64,000 bases of DNA. Source: Flavobacteriaceae bacterium UBA4166 (GTDB lineage: Bacteria > Bacteroidota > Bacteroidia > Flavobacteriales > Flavobacteriaceae). Below the pieces are notes generated by a model. That model was not told where the DNA came from and ran no database searches. It worked only from the letters and a program-made list of their open reading frames with translations. Positions 34,812 to 43,536 of this stretch are shown here, one piece after another; the first letter of the stretch is position 1, and each line of letters opens with the position of its first letter. The stretch lies in contig DFVG01000030.1 of assembly GCA_002379985.1 (NCBI GenBank), positions 250,129 through 314,128 of the forward strand, read 5' to 3'. Position numbers and translations under genes: made by a program.

Positions 34812-36647
34812 CTATTTAGCTTCCCACATATTATTGTCCAAATTAATATCGGCCATTCTTTGGGTTGCATCAATTTGTAGGGCTTTGATCTTCTTTCCAG
34901 AAGTGATCTCCAATGCGTAGGTTGGATACGCCCAAGCCCAATCCGGTTGTATGTTCCATTTCATAGCCGGGAACGGATTCTTTTTCTCTGCCCGTGCCAT
35001 TTGCAACGGTATATGGAAGATTTCTTCGGAACCATCCTGATACATCACATACAAATCGATAGGCATCGGCATAAGTCCGATTCGCTCCAACGTCACCGTT
35101 GTATTTCCATTTGGGGCAGACTCCACACCTTTAATTCCGTAGTCAACTGTATTGGTGGTTTGCGCAAAATCAGTCAAATACCAATCCAATTCAAATCCGG
35201 AAGCTTTTTCCGCTACGCGGATAAAATCATTCGGAGTTGGATGTTTAAAAGCCCAGTCCTTGTAATAATTGTGTAAGGTCTTCTGAAGGTTTTCTTCTCC
35301 AATAACGTATCCTAGTTGTCCTAAAAATACCGCTCCTTTACTGTAGGCCGCAATTCCATACGAACGATTAGAAGCATAGCGATCGGCATGCGTGGTTTGT
35401 GGTTGTTCTTCACCGCTTGTCGCTAAGAAACGATAGCCGCGATAAGAACCACTTAACGGATTAGGAGATTGTTGATCCATCACCTCATTCATGGCAAGTG
35501 CCGAGATGTAGCTGGTGAATCCTTCATCCATCCATTCGTGTTTGGCTTCGTTGGTTGCCATTAAAAACTGAAACCAAGTATGTGCTAATTCGTGGGCAGT
35601 CACTCCTACAAGGCTGTTAAATTCACGCTCTCCCGTGATCAGGGTACACATAGCATATTCCATTCCGCCGTCTCCTCCTTGAATGACCGAATATTGTTTG
35701 TAAGGATACTCCCCAATATGTTTATTGAAATACTTCATCAGCTCAGCTGTCTTCGGCTGAAGATTTTTCCAATTTTCAATGATCTCTGGGTTGTTCTTGT
35801 ACAAAAAGTGAAGTGTTACGCCATTAGGCCCTTCGTAGGTATCGTGAATATACTCATCGTCTGCAGCCCAGGTAAAGTCGTGGACTTTTGGCGCTTTAAA
35901 GTGCCAGGTGTATTTTCCGTCCACAGGCTTCATCGCTTTCAGGCCTTGAGGGCCATAACCATGACCAATTCCGGTGTTTTGCAAGTATCCGCTTCCGCCG
36001 ATGGTATAATCTGAATCAATGCTGATCTTTACATCAAAATCGCCCCAGACGCCATGAAACTCACGCCCAATATAAGGGTCTGCATGCCACCCTTCAAAAT
36101 CATATTCGGCTAATTTTGGATACCATTGCGTCATAGACAGCGCAACTCCTTCCGCATTATCTCTTCCGCTACGACGAATCTGAAGTGGCACCTGCGCATC
36201 CCATTCCATCTTAAAGGTAGTTTTAGTACCGGGTTGAATGGGTTTATTTAAGGTCACCTCTAGCACTGTTCCTACCACCTCATAAGAAACCGCAACTCCG
36301 TCTTGGGTGAGTTTGGTAGGCTTGATGAAGCCAATTTCTGTCGGACTCAATTTTGAAATGCGATCCCCAACCCGAGCATCCGGATCTTTGATGGTGCGAG
36401 AACGCACGTCCATTTCGCTTCCGGGTTGAAAGGCGTTAAAATATAGATGATAGAATACGCGATCCAACACATCAGGAGAGTTGTTGGTATAAACTAAAGT
36501 TTGTTTTCCTTTATACTGAAAGGTTTCCACATCCATGTCAATTTCCATGGTGTAATCGGCATGTTGTTGCCAGTAGGACGTGTTGTTTTGTGCTTCTGAA
36601 AAGAACACACAGCATAAGACAAATACACTTGAAAGAACTCCTTTCAT
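34812..36647 (-). CDS. M1 family metallopeptidase (aminopeptidase N-like)
   Basis: 611 residues with a signal peptide to about residue 19 (SEAQ). The zinc motif HELAHTW plus downstream EWMDEGFTSYIS (third ligand Glu), and the exopeptidase-type GGMEYAM, mark an M1 peptidase. It would trim peptides outside the inner membrane. Its ATG overlaps the S8 protease stop by 1 bp; the two are probably translationally coupled. Confidence 0.94.
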   Translation of the reverse strand: MKGVLSSVFVLCCVFFSEAQNNTSYWQQHADYTMEIDMDVETFQYKGKQTLVYTNNSPDVLDRVFYHLYFNAFQPGSEMDVRSRTIKDPDARVGDRISKLSPTEIGFIKPTKLTQDGVAVSYEVVGTVLEVTLNKPIQPGTKTTFKMEWDAQVPLQIRRSGRDNAEGVALSMTQWYPKLAEYDFEGWHADPYIGREFHGVWGDFDVKISIDSDYTIGGSGYLQNTGIGHGYGPQGLKAMKPVDGKYTWHFKAPKVHDFTWAADDEYIHDTYEGPNGVTLHFLYKNNPEIIENWKNLQPKTAELMKYFNKHIGEYPYKQYSVIQGGDGGMEYAMCTLITGEREFNSLVGVTAHELAHTWFQFLMATNEAKHEWMDEGFTSYISALAMNEVMDQQSPNPLSGSYRGYRFLATSGEEQPQTTHADRYASNRSYGIAAYSKGAVFLGQLGYVIGEENLQKTLHNYYKDWAFKHPTPNDFIRVAEKASGFELDWYLTDFAQTTNTVDYGIKGVESAPNGNTTVTLERIGLMPMPIDLYVMYQDGSEEIFHIPLQMARAEKKNPFPAMKWNIQPDWAWAYPTYALEITSGKKIKALQIDATQRMADINLDNNMWEAK

Positions 36648-38329
36648 TATCGAGACATTTTATCGGCCATGATCAAGGCGTTATACATATTGACCATCTT
36701 TCCTGATTTGGAAATGTTGGTAAAGTTTTGTGAGTTGCTAGGATCACCCCCCAAGACCACAGGGCTTTTAGAAGACAACCCGCTATCCATGATGATCTTT
36801 TTTACTTGAACCGCCGTTAAGTTTGGATATAACGAACGAATGGTCGCAGCAACCCCGGAAACAGCAGGTGCTGCCATTGAGGTTCCTTGTAAGTATTCAT
36901 AGGTGTTCAACGGCGTTGTTGCCCAGATCTTGACACCGGGAGCAAATACATCCACGTTAGAATCACCGTAATTTGAGAAATTCGCTACGAGTTCGCTTCC
37001 GTATTTGTAGTTCAATGCACCAACAGTCAGGACATTGTTGGCATATTCGGGACCGGTTAACGATTGGTCGTTCGGGTATACTTCGGTATCATCAAGATCA
37101 ATTCCTTCATTCCCGGCAGCATTTACAATCAACACATCTTTGGACGCAGCGTATTTAATCGCATCACGAACCCATTCCGGATGTGGAGAATAATATTTTC
37201 CGAAACTGGTATTGATCACCTTGGCGCCATTATCTACGGCATATCGTAATGCCAAAGCAATGTCTTTATCATATTCATCTCCGTCAGGCACAGCACGTAC
37301 CACCATGATCTGCACATTTTCGGCGACACCATCGATTCCAATACCGTTATTACGTTGCCCGGCAATGATTCCGGCCACGTGAGTTCCGTGACGCGCATCT
37401 TCTTTCTTTACATCGGGACCATCTACATCTCCATTTCCGTAATATTTCGAACTAAAATCATCTGCGTCATCATTTAATACAGAACGAAAATCAGCTTCCA
37501 GATTAAAATGTGTGTCCAAACGACCGGCGAAATAATCCACACCGCCCTCAAGTTGTTCGATCACTTCAGGAACCGAATCACCATAACTTAACATTTGGCT
37601 TAATCCGGCAATTTGCTGCTGCTCCATGGGAGTTGCATTGGTGATGCCCGAAAGGTCTTCTGCCGTATAATTTTCTTTGCCAAGCTTAGCGCTGATGGCT
37701 TCGTGTGCTGGTCGCACTTGTTGTAGGATTTGTTCGTATTGAGTTTTATTGGCGAGCGTTTCTTGATATTCCTTTTCGTATTCGGCTTTTGCCTTTTGGA
37801 ATAAAGCAAACTCTTCACGATTGGCAGCGCTAATGGAAGCCTCAGATTTGCCCTCATATTTTGGCCCTAATTTCTTCACATAGCGAACGTATTCCATATT
37901 CTCACCAACGATATCTCCTAAGAAGTTCCATCCGTGAATATCATCAACATAACCATTGTTGTCATCATCTTTTCCGTTACCGGCAATTTCATCTTCGTTG
38001 ACCCAAATTACGTTTTTAAGGTCTTCGTGTTCAATATCAACACCGCTATCTACAACCCCTACAATCACGGTTTGACCTTTTCGAGATTTTAAAATTTCGG
38101 CGTACGCTTTATCAACACTCATCCCGGGAATGGTATCTGCTACTAAGTCGGCAGCCCCCCATCGTTTGTACTGCTCATCATTCAAGGGAGCTGTTTTAAG
38201 GGGTGTGGTGTCAATATTTTCAATAGGAGTCGCGACAATAGGCGCCACGGAACTTCCGCAGCTTGATAATACTGCTACGGCAGTCACTGCAATAAAAGAA
38301 GATTTAATTAGATTCATGTTCGTATTCAA
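36647..38329 (-). CDS. S8 family (subtilisin-like) serine peptidase, lipoprotein
   Basis: 560 residues: lipoprotein signal (LSSC, Cys 24), catalytic Asp near 94 (GVVDSGVDIEHED), His near 314 (RHGTHVAG), oxyanion Asn near 406 (NAAGNEG) and Ser near 484 (GTSMAAPAVSG). About 170 residues, rich in Lys/Glu/Gln and probably helical, are inserted between Asp and His. No T9SS tail, so it is membrane-anchored rather than released. Directly abuts the MBL gene and the M1 gene. Confidence 0.95.
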   Translation of the reverse strand: MNTNMNLIKSSFIAVTAVAVLSSCGSSVAPIVATPIENIDTTPLKTAPLNDEQYKRWGAADLVADTIPGMSVDKAYAEILKSRKGQTVIVGVVDSGVDIEHEDLKNVIWVNEDEIAGNGKDDDNNGYVDDIHGWNFLGDIVGENMEYVRYVKKLGPKYEGKSEASISAANREEFALFQKAKAEYEKEYQETLANKTQYEQILQQVRPAHEAISAKLGKENYTAEDLSGITNATPMEQQQIAGLSQMLSYGDSVPEVIEQLEGGVDYFAGRLDTHFNLEADFRSVLNDDADDFSSKYYGNGDVDGPDVKKEDARHGTHVAGIIAGQRNNGIGIDGVAENVQIMVVRAVPDGDEYDKDIALALRYAVDNGAKVINTSFGKYYSPHPEWVRDAIKYAASKDVLIVNAAGNEGIDLDDTEVYPNDQSLTGPEYANNVLTVGALNYKYGSELVANFSNYGDSNVDVFAPGVKIWATTPLNTYEYLQGTSMAAPAVSGVAATIRSLYPNLTAVQVKKIIMDSGLSSKSPVVLGGDPSNSQNFTNISKSGKMVNMYNALIMADKMSR

Positions 38330-39190
38330 TTAATTAAAAAGTTCGTTAAAAGTAAATGTTTGGTCAAGGCGAACGCCTTTTTCGGTGTGTTTTACTGTAA
38401 TTATTTCATTATGCGCATCGTGCTCTAAAAAAAGATAATAGCCTTTATCGGCAGCCTCATTCAAAAACTTCTCCTTTTCGGGCAGTGTCAATAAGGGCCT
38501 AGTATCATACCCCATAACGTACGGAAGCGGAAGATGCCCCGCCGTAGGCAGCAAGTCGGCCATAAAGACCAAGGTTTTATCTTGATATGTGATGTGCGGG
38601 ATCATTTGTTTATCGGTATGACCATTTGCAAAGAAGATGCCGAAATCCATTTCATTGGGTTCTGTGAAATCTACTTCAGGTCCGGCGACAAATTTCAATT
38701 GGCCACTTTCCTGCATGGGAAGAATATTTTCTTTCAAAAAAGAAGCTTTTTCTCGACGGTTTGGATGCACAGCCCAATTCCAGTGATCTTCATTGCTCCA
38801 AAAAGTGGCATTCTTAAAAGCGGGTTCATATCCTGTTCGGTTTTTATTCCACTGAATACTTCCACCGCAATGATCAAAGTGAAGATGCGTCATAAACACA
38901 TCGGTGATATCGTCGGGGTGAAAACCGTGTTTTTCTAAGGATTTTTCCAACGAATCGTCTCCCCATAGATAGTAGTATCCAAAGAATTTATCGCTTTGTT
39001 TATTCCCCATGCCGGTGTCGATTAACGTAAGGCGATCGCCGTTTTCGATCAACAAGCAGCGTGCTGCCATATCGATCATATTATTAGCATCCGCCGGATT
39101 GGTTCGTGACCAAAGACTTTTGGGCACTACGCCAAACATAGCGCCGCCATCTAATTTAAAATTTCCGGAGGCAACAGGATATAATTTCAT
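38330..39190 (-). CDS. MBL fold metallo-hydrolase
   Basis: 286 residues with the metal site THLHFDHCGG, ANGHTDKQM and a late Asp/His pair (MADLLPTAGHLP, LEHDAHNE). No signal peptide, so cytoplasmic. It resembles the quorum-quenching-lactonase/hydrolase branch, but the substrate is unknown. First gene of the MBL-S8-M1 run with zero spacing to the S8 gene. Confidence 0.92.
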   Translation of the reverse strand: MKLYPVASGNFKLDGGAMFGVVPKSLWSRTNPADANNMIDMAARCLLIENGDRLTLIDTGMGNKQSDKFFGYYYLWGDDSLEKSLEKHGFHPDDITDVFMTHLHFDHCGGSIQWNKNRTGYEPAFKNATFWSNEDHWNWAVHPNRREKASFLKENILPMQESGQLKFVAGPEVDFTEPNEMDFGIFFANGHTDKQMIPHITYQDKTLVFMADLLPTAGHLPLPYVMGYDTRPLLTLPEKEKFLNEAADKGYYLFLEHDAHNEIITVKHTEKGVRLDQTFTFNELFN

Positions 39191-39395
39191 AGAATCCGCA
39201 AATTACTAAAACTAAGACGAACTAGCTGTTTCATTAAGGGTTTATTAAGAATTGGAACAATTCACCGCCCCAAATTACTAAAAGAAGAATAGCAATAAGA
39301 AAGCGCTCACTATTTTTAAAAATTAACCTGCACCTATTTCCGCTTTATTTTTTTCCTGTATCTTGTTTCTTTTATTTTTACCAAAAAATACGTGT

Positions 39396-41267
39396 ATGTT
39401 AGAATTGGCTGCGATCATTGTGTTAGGAATTTTGGCCCAATGGGTTGCCTGGAAGTTTAAACTTCCCGCGATACTTCCATTGATCTTGATCGGACTCTTC
39501 GTAGGTCCTATTTCTACGCTTTTTTCTGAAGACGGAACACAATGGATCCAACCAATCTATAATGGTAGCGACGGACTTTTCCCGGATGAGAACCTATTTT
39601 ATTTTGTGTCGCTAGCGATTGGGATCATTCTTTTTGAAGGCGGACTCACACTACGCCGTGGGGAAGTGGCCAAAATAGGGCCCGTCATCGGGAAACTTAT
39701 TAGCTTGGGAAGCGCCGTAACCTTTGTTGGGGGAGGTATTGCAGCACATTATTTCTTTGGACTCGATTGGCGCATGTCATTTCTCTTTTCAGCCTTGATC
39801 ATTGTAACAGGCCCCACAGTGATCACACCCATTCTGCGGAATATACCACTAAAAAAAGATGTTTCTGCCATCCTTAAATGGGAAGGCATCTTAATTGATC
39901 CCATTGGCGCCTTAGTAGCGGTTTTGGTTTTTGAGTTTATTAGTGTGGAAGGTGACGCCGGCTATACCAAACAAGCCATGATTGAATTTGGAAAGATCGT
40001 TCTGATTGGTTTTTCCTTCGGAATCTCCGCCGGATGGGCATTGTATTTTGCTATTAAAAAACGATTGATCCCGCATTATCTTTTAAATGTGGTGGCACTA
40101 TCTTTTGTGTTGATGATCTTTGTGTTAAGCGACCTATTTGCCCATGAAAGCGGTCTTTTAGCGGTAGTTGTCATGGGAATGTACCTAGGAAACAGCGACT
40201 TGCCCAACCTAAAGGAGTTATTATATTTTAAAGAATCGCTAAGTGTTTTACTCATATCAATCCTCTTTATTTTACTTTCGGCCAACATCAGCCTAGACGA
40301 CTTGCTTCTTATTTACAATTGGAAAACAGCCGTATTATTGGCCGTTATCATTTTTGTACTACGGCCGCTTGGAGTCTTTCTCAGCACCGCCGGTAGTTCC
40401 TTAAAGTATAATGAAAAGATGTTTATCAGCTGGGTGGGGCCGCGCGGTATTGTGGCTGCGGGTATCGCCTCGCTCTTCGGAACAAAACTGGTCAAGGAAG
40501 GGTTTCCCGGTGCCGAATACATTACACCCCTCGTGTTTGCTGTTGTCTTGGTTACGGTATTGTTAAACGCCGCCACGGCACGATTGTTTGCTTCGGCAGT
40601 GGGTGTGTTTTTAAAGACTTCGGAGGGAATTGTTATCGTGGGAGCCTCAAAAGCGTCGCGATTGATAGGGAGCTATTTAATGAAGAACAAGCATCATGTA
40701 GTATTGGTTGACACCAACCGAAACAATATCGACAAGGCCAGAGAATTAGGCTTAGAAGCATTGAACGCAAATATTTATTCAGACGATCTTACCGATAATA
40801 TAGAACTGAATGATGTAGGATATTTGTTGGCGATGACCGGAAATGACGAAATCAACCGACAAGCCATCAAACGTTATGAAGAATCATTGGGGGAGAACGG
40901 GTCATTCCGACTCCTAAATTCTGATGAAATGCGGGCGAAAAACAACCTTAACAATACAAACGTTATTTCAAAAACGCATGATTACATCCGGTTGGCAGAA
41001 GTGGCACGAGACTTTCCTTCCATTCAAGAGTTGCCGGTAAACAGCAAAGATCAATTCATAAAATTATTAGGGCATATTGAACAAGAGGTTAATGCGGTGG
41101 CCCTCTTTCTGAAATATGAAGACGATGAGATCAAGCTGTTATCTACTCGCGAGAATCTTGAAGTATCTCCGGGATGTCAACTTATTTATATGGGGAAACC
41201 AATCGATTTTGAAGATGTGCTCTCCGTAGCAAAAGAAGAGGAAGATGATGATACGCCACCCGAGTAA
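39396..41267 (+). CDS. Cation:proton antiporter (CPA1-type) with TrkA-N domain
   Basis: About 623 residues: roughly twelve membrane helices to residue 400 (motif LFEGGLTLRRGEV and GPRGIVAAGIASLF), then a cytoplasmic TrkA-N domain (GIVIVGASKASRLIGSYLMKNKHHVVLVDTN, about 415-530). The NAD(H)-binding domain suggests gating by nucleotide, as in Na+ or K+/H+ antiporters. ATG 39396 is chosen over an upstream frame start at 39363. Monocistronic, divergent from MBL. Confidence 0.93.
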   Translation: MLELAAIIVLGILAQWVAWKFKLPAILPLILIGLFVGPISTLFSEDGTQWIQPIYNGSDGLFPDENLFYFVSLAIGIILFEGGLTLRRGEVAKIGPVIGKLISLGSAVTFVGGGIAAHYFFGLDWRMSFLFSALIIVTGPTVITPILRNIPLKKDVSAILKWEGILIDPIGALVAVLVFEFISVEGDAGYTKQAMIEFGKIVLIGFSFGISAGWALYFAIKKRLIPHYLLNVVALSFVLMIFVLSDLFAHESGLLAVVVMGMYLGNSDLPNLKELLYFKESLSVLLISILFILLSANISLDDLLLIYNWKTAVLLAVIIFVLRPLGVFLSTAGSSLKYNEKMFISWVGPRGIVAAGIASLFGTKLVKEGFPGAEYITPLVFAVVLVTVLLNAATARLFASAVGVFLKTSEGIVIVGASKASRLIGSYLMKNKHHVVLVDTNRNNIDKARELGLEALNANIYSDDLTDNIELNDVGYLLAMTGNDEINRQAIKRYEESLGENGSFRLLNSDEMRAKNNLNNTNVISKTHDYIRLAEVARDFPSIQELPVNSKDQFIKLLGHIEQEVNAVALFLKYEDDEIKLLSTRENLEVSPGCQLIYMGKPIDFEDVLSVAKEEEDDDTPPE

Positions 41268-41309
41268 TATTCCGGAAGCGAAACCGTTCTTATACTCCAA
41301 CCCCTTTTT

Positions 41310-41537
41310 ATGAAACGAATTCTATATTTCCCTTGCTTGTTTTTAGTACTACTTTTTTCTTGTGAAGATGACGAAGGGCGTACATGTACGACCTGCCGCT
41401 CAGACCAAACAGCAAATTTTGAGCTTTGTAGGGAAGGAAATGGAAATGCTTCCGTGAATGGAGAAGACACCAATACTCCGTATGACACTTACGTTGATAA
41501 TTTAAGGGAAACAGGAGTTACCTGCGGTGGCGCTTAA
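41310..41537 (+). CDS. Small cysteine-rich lipoprotein
   Basis: 75 residues with a lipoprotein signal (LLFSC, Cys 18), then five more Cys, including the pair RTCTTCRSD and a terminal TCGGA. Family not recognised. The Cys may form disulfides or bind metal after export. It lies 42 bp after the antiporter gene and its stop overlaps the convergent lepA by 4 bp. Confidence 0.75.
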   Translation: MKRILYFPCLFLVLLFSCEDDEGRTCTTCRSDQTANFELCREGNGNASVNGEDTNTPYDTYVDNLRETGVTCGGA

Positions 41538-43330
41538 TCATTCAGTTTTAACACTGCCATAAAGGCTTCCTGTGGAATTTCCACATTACCTACAGCACGC
41601 ATGCGCTTTTTTCCTTTCTTCTGTTTCTCCAGAAGCTTCCGCTTACGCGAAATATCACCACCATAACACTTCGCCGTTACATCTTTACGAAGCGCTTTCA
41701 CGGTTTCTCTGGCAATGATTTTTGAACCAATGGCCGCCTGAATAGGAATGTCGAATTGTTGACGCGGAATCAAAGTGCGTAGTTTCTCGCACATTTTTTT
41801 CCCGATATCGTAGGCATTATCTTGGTGAAGCAATGCCGAAAGGGCATCTACCGTGTTTCCGTTTAATAAGACATCTACTTTAACCAATTTTGAGGAACGC
41901 ATTCCGATAGGGGAATAATCGAAAGAAGCATACCCGCGGGACACCGTTTTTAAACGATCGTAGAAGTCGAATACAATTTCAGCTAAGGGCATATCAAAAG
42001 AAAGTTCTACGCGCTCTGTTGTCAAATAGGTCTGGTTCGTGATTTGTCCGCGTTTTTCAATACACAACGACATCACAGGCCCTACGAAGTCGGATTTCGT
42101 AATAATTGTCGCCTTGATAAAAGGCTCTTCTACATGATCGAGCGTGGAAGGATCGGGCAGATCACTAGGGTTATTTACCAAAATAGCTTCTTCAGGCTCT
42201 TTAGTGGTGTAAGCGTGATAAGAAACGTTGGGAACGGTGGTAATTACCGTCATATCGAATTCACGCTCCAATCGCTCCTGAATGATCTCTAAGTGCAACA
42301 TTCCCAAAAAACCACAACGAAAACCAAAACCAAGCGCTGCAGAACTTTCGGGTTGAAACACCAAAGACGCATCGTTCAGTTGCAGTTTTTCCATGGAAGC
42401 ACGAAGCTCTTCGTAGTCTTCAGTATCAACCGGATAAATTCCGGCGAACACCATGGGCTTCACATCCTCAAACCCCTCGATCATATTCGTGGTAGGTTGC
42501 TTGGCATCGGTGATGGTATCCCCCACTTTTACTTCTCGGGCATCCTTAATTCCGGTGATGAGATATCCTACATCTCCGGTTTTAATAACTTTTTTGGGTT
42601 GTTGTTTCAGTTTTAAAGTTCCTACCTCATCGGCAAAATAGTTTTTACCAGTGGCCATAAACTTGATGTTCTGTCCTTTCGTGATCTCACCATTCAGCAC
42701 ACGGAAATACGTTTCCACTCCTCTAAAGGGATTGTATACAGAATCAAAAATGAGCGCTTGCAAGGGCTCGTTGGGAGTACCCTTGGGAGCCGGTACGCGT
42801 TCAATGATGGCGGTTAAAATAGCCTCGATACCCAGTCCGGTTTTTGCACTGGCAGGAATCACTTCTTCCGCATCACAACCTAAAAGATCAACGATATCAT
42901 CGGTTACTTCTTCGGGGTTTGCCGAAGGGAGGTCTACCTTATTCAGTACCGGAATGATCTCTAGGTCGTTTTCAAGCGCCAAATAGAGATTTGAGATGGT
43001 TTGCGCTTGTATGCTTTGAGCTGCATCTACTACTAATAGTGCGCCTTCGCAAGCGGCGATGCTTCGAGAAACTTCATATGAAAAGTCAACGTGCCCGGGA
43101 GTATCAATTAAGTTGAGAATATACTTCTCTCCTTCGTGTGTGTATTCCATTTGGATGGCGTGGCTCTTAATGGTAATACCACGCTCACGCTCCAAATCCA
43201 TACTATCTAGTAATTGCTCCTTTTTTTCACGATCGGTTACAGAACCGGTAAAATCTAACAGACGATCGGCCAAGGTACTCTTCCCGTGGTCGATATGAGC
43301 AATAATGCAAAAATTTCGAATATTCTTCAT
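41534..43330 (-). CDS. lepA: Elongation factor 4
   Basis: 598 residues. GTPase motifs G1 AHIDHGKST, G2 ERGITIKSH, G3 DTPGHVD and G4 NKVD are all present, along with the LepA-specific C-terminal tail rich in Lys/Arg (KRKLLEKQKKGKKRMR). It acts on stalled or mistranslocated ribosomes. A -7 box lies 50 bp upstream. Confidence 0.98.
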   Translation of the reverse strand: MKNIRNFCIIAHIDHGKSTLADRLLDFTGSVTDREKKEQLLDSMDLERERGITIKSHAIQMEYTHEGEKYILNLIDTPGHVDFSYEVSRSIAACEGALLVVDAAQSIQAQTISNLYLALENDLEIIPVLNKVDLPSANPEEVTDDIVDLLGCDAEEVIPASAKTGLGIEAILTAIIERVPAPKGTPNEPLQALIFDSVYNPFRGVETYFRVLNGEITKGQNIKFMATGKNYFADEVGTLKLKQQPKKVIKTGDVGYLITGIKDAREVKVGDTITDAKQPTTNMIEGFEDVKPMVFAGIYPVDTEDYEELRASMEKLQLNDASLVFQPESSAALGFGFRCGFLGMLHLEIIQERLEREFDMTVITTVPNVSYHAYTTKEPEEAILVNNPSDLPDPSTLDHVEEPFIKATIITKSDFVGPVMSLCIEKRGQITNQTYLTTERVELSFDMPLAEIVFDFYDRLKTVSRGYASFDYSPIGMRSSKLVKVDVLLNGNTVDALSALLHQDNAYDIGKKMCEKLRTLIPRQQFDIPIQAAIGSKIIARETVKALRKDVTAKCYGGDISRKRKLLEKQKKGKKRMRAVGNVEIPQEAFMAVLKLND

Positions 43331-43380
43331 AATAGCAATGGCCTCCGGTCTTCAACATTTCTCCTATCGGAAGCAGGATG

Positions 43381-43388
43381 CAAATATA
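43381..43388 (-). promoter_or_regulatory. -7 promoter box of lepA
   Basis: Minus-strand TATATTTG, 50 nt before the lepA ATG. The -33 spacing is not ideal. Confidence 0.45.
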
Positions 43389-43536
43389 GTTGAAAAAGAA
43401 GGGAAACGATAGAAGAAGTAGATTTCCTACGCCATTTTATCAATAAAACGGATAAGTTTTCGAATAATAACTCTTTTTCAGTTATACTTGTTATTACTTT
43501 GTACTACCAGAGTAACACTAACAGACCTTCTTATAA

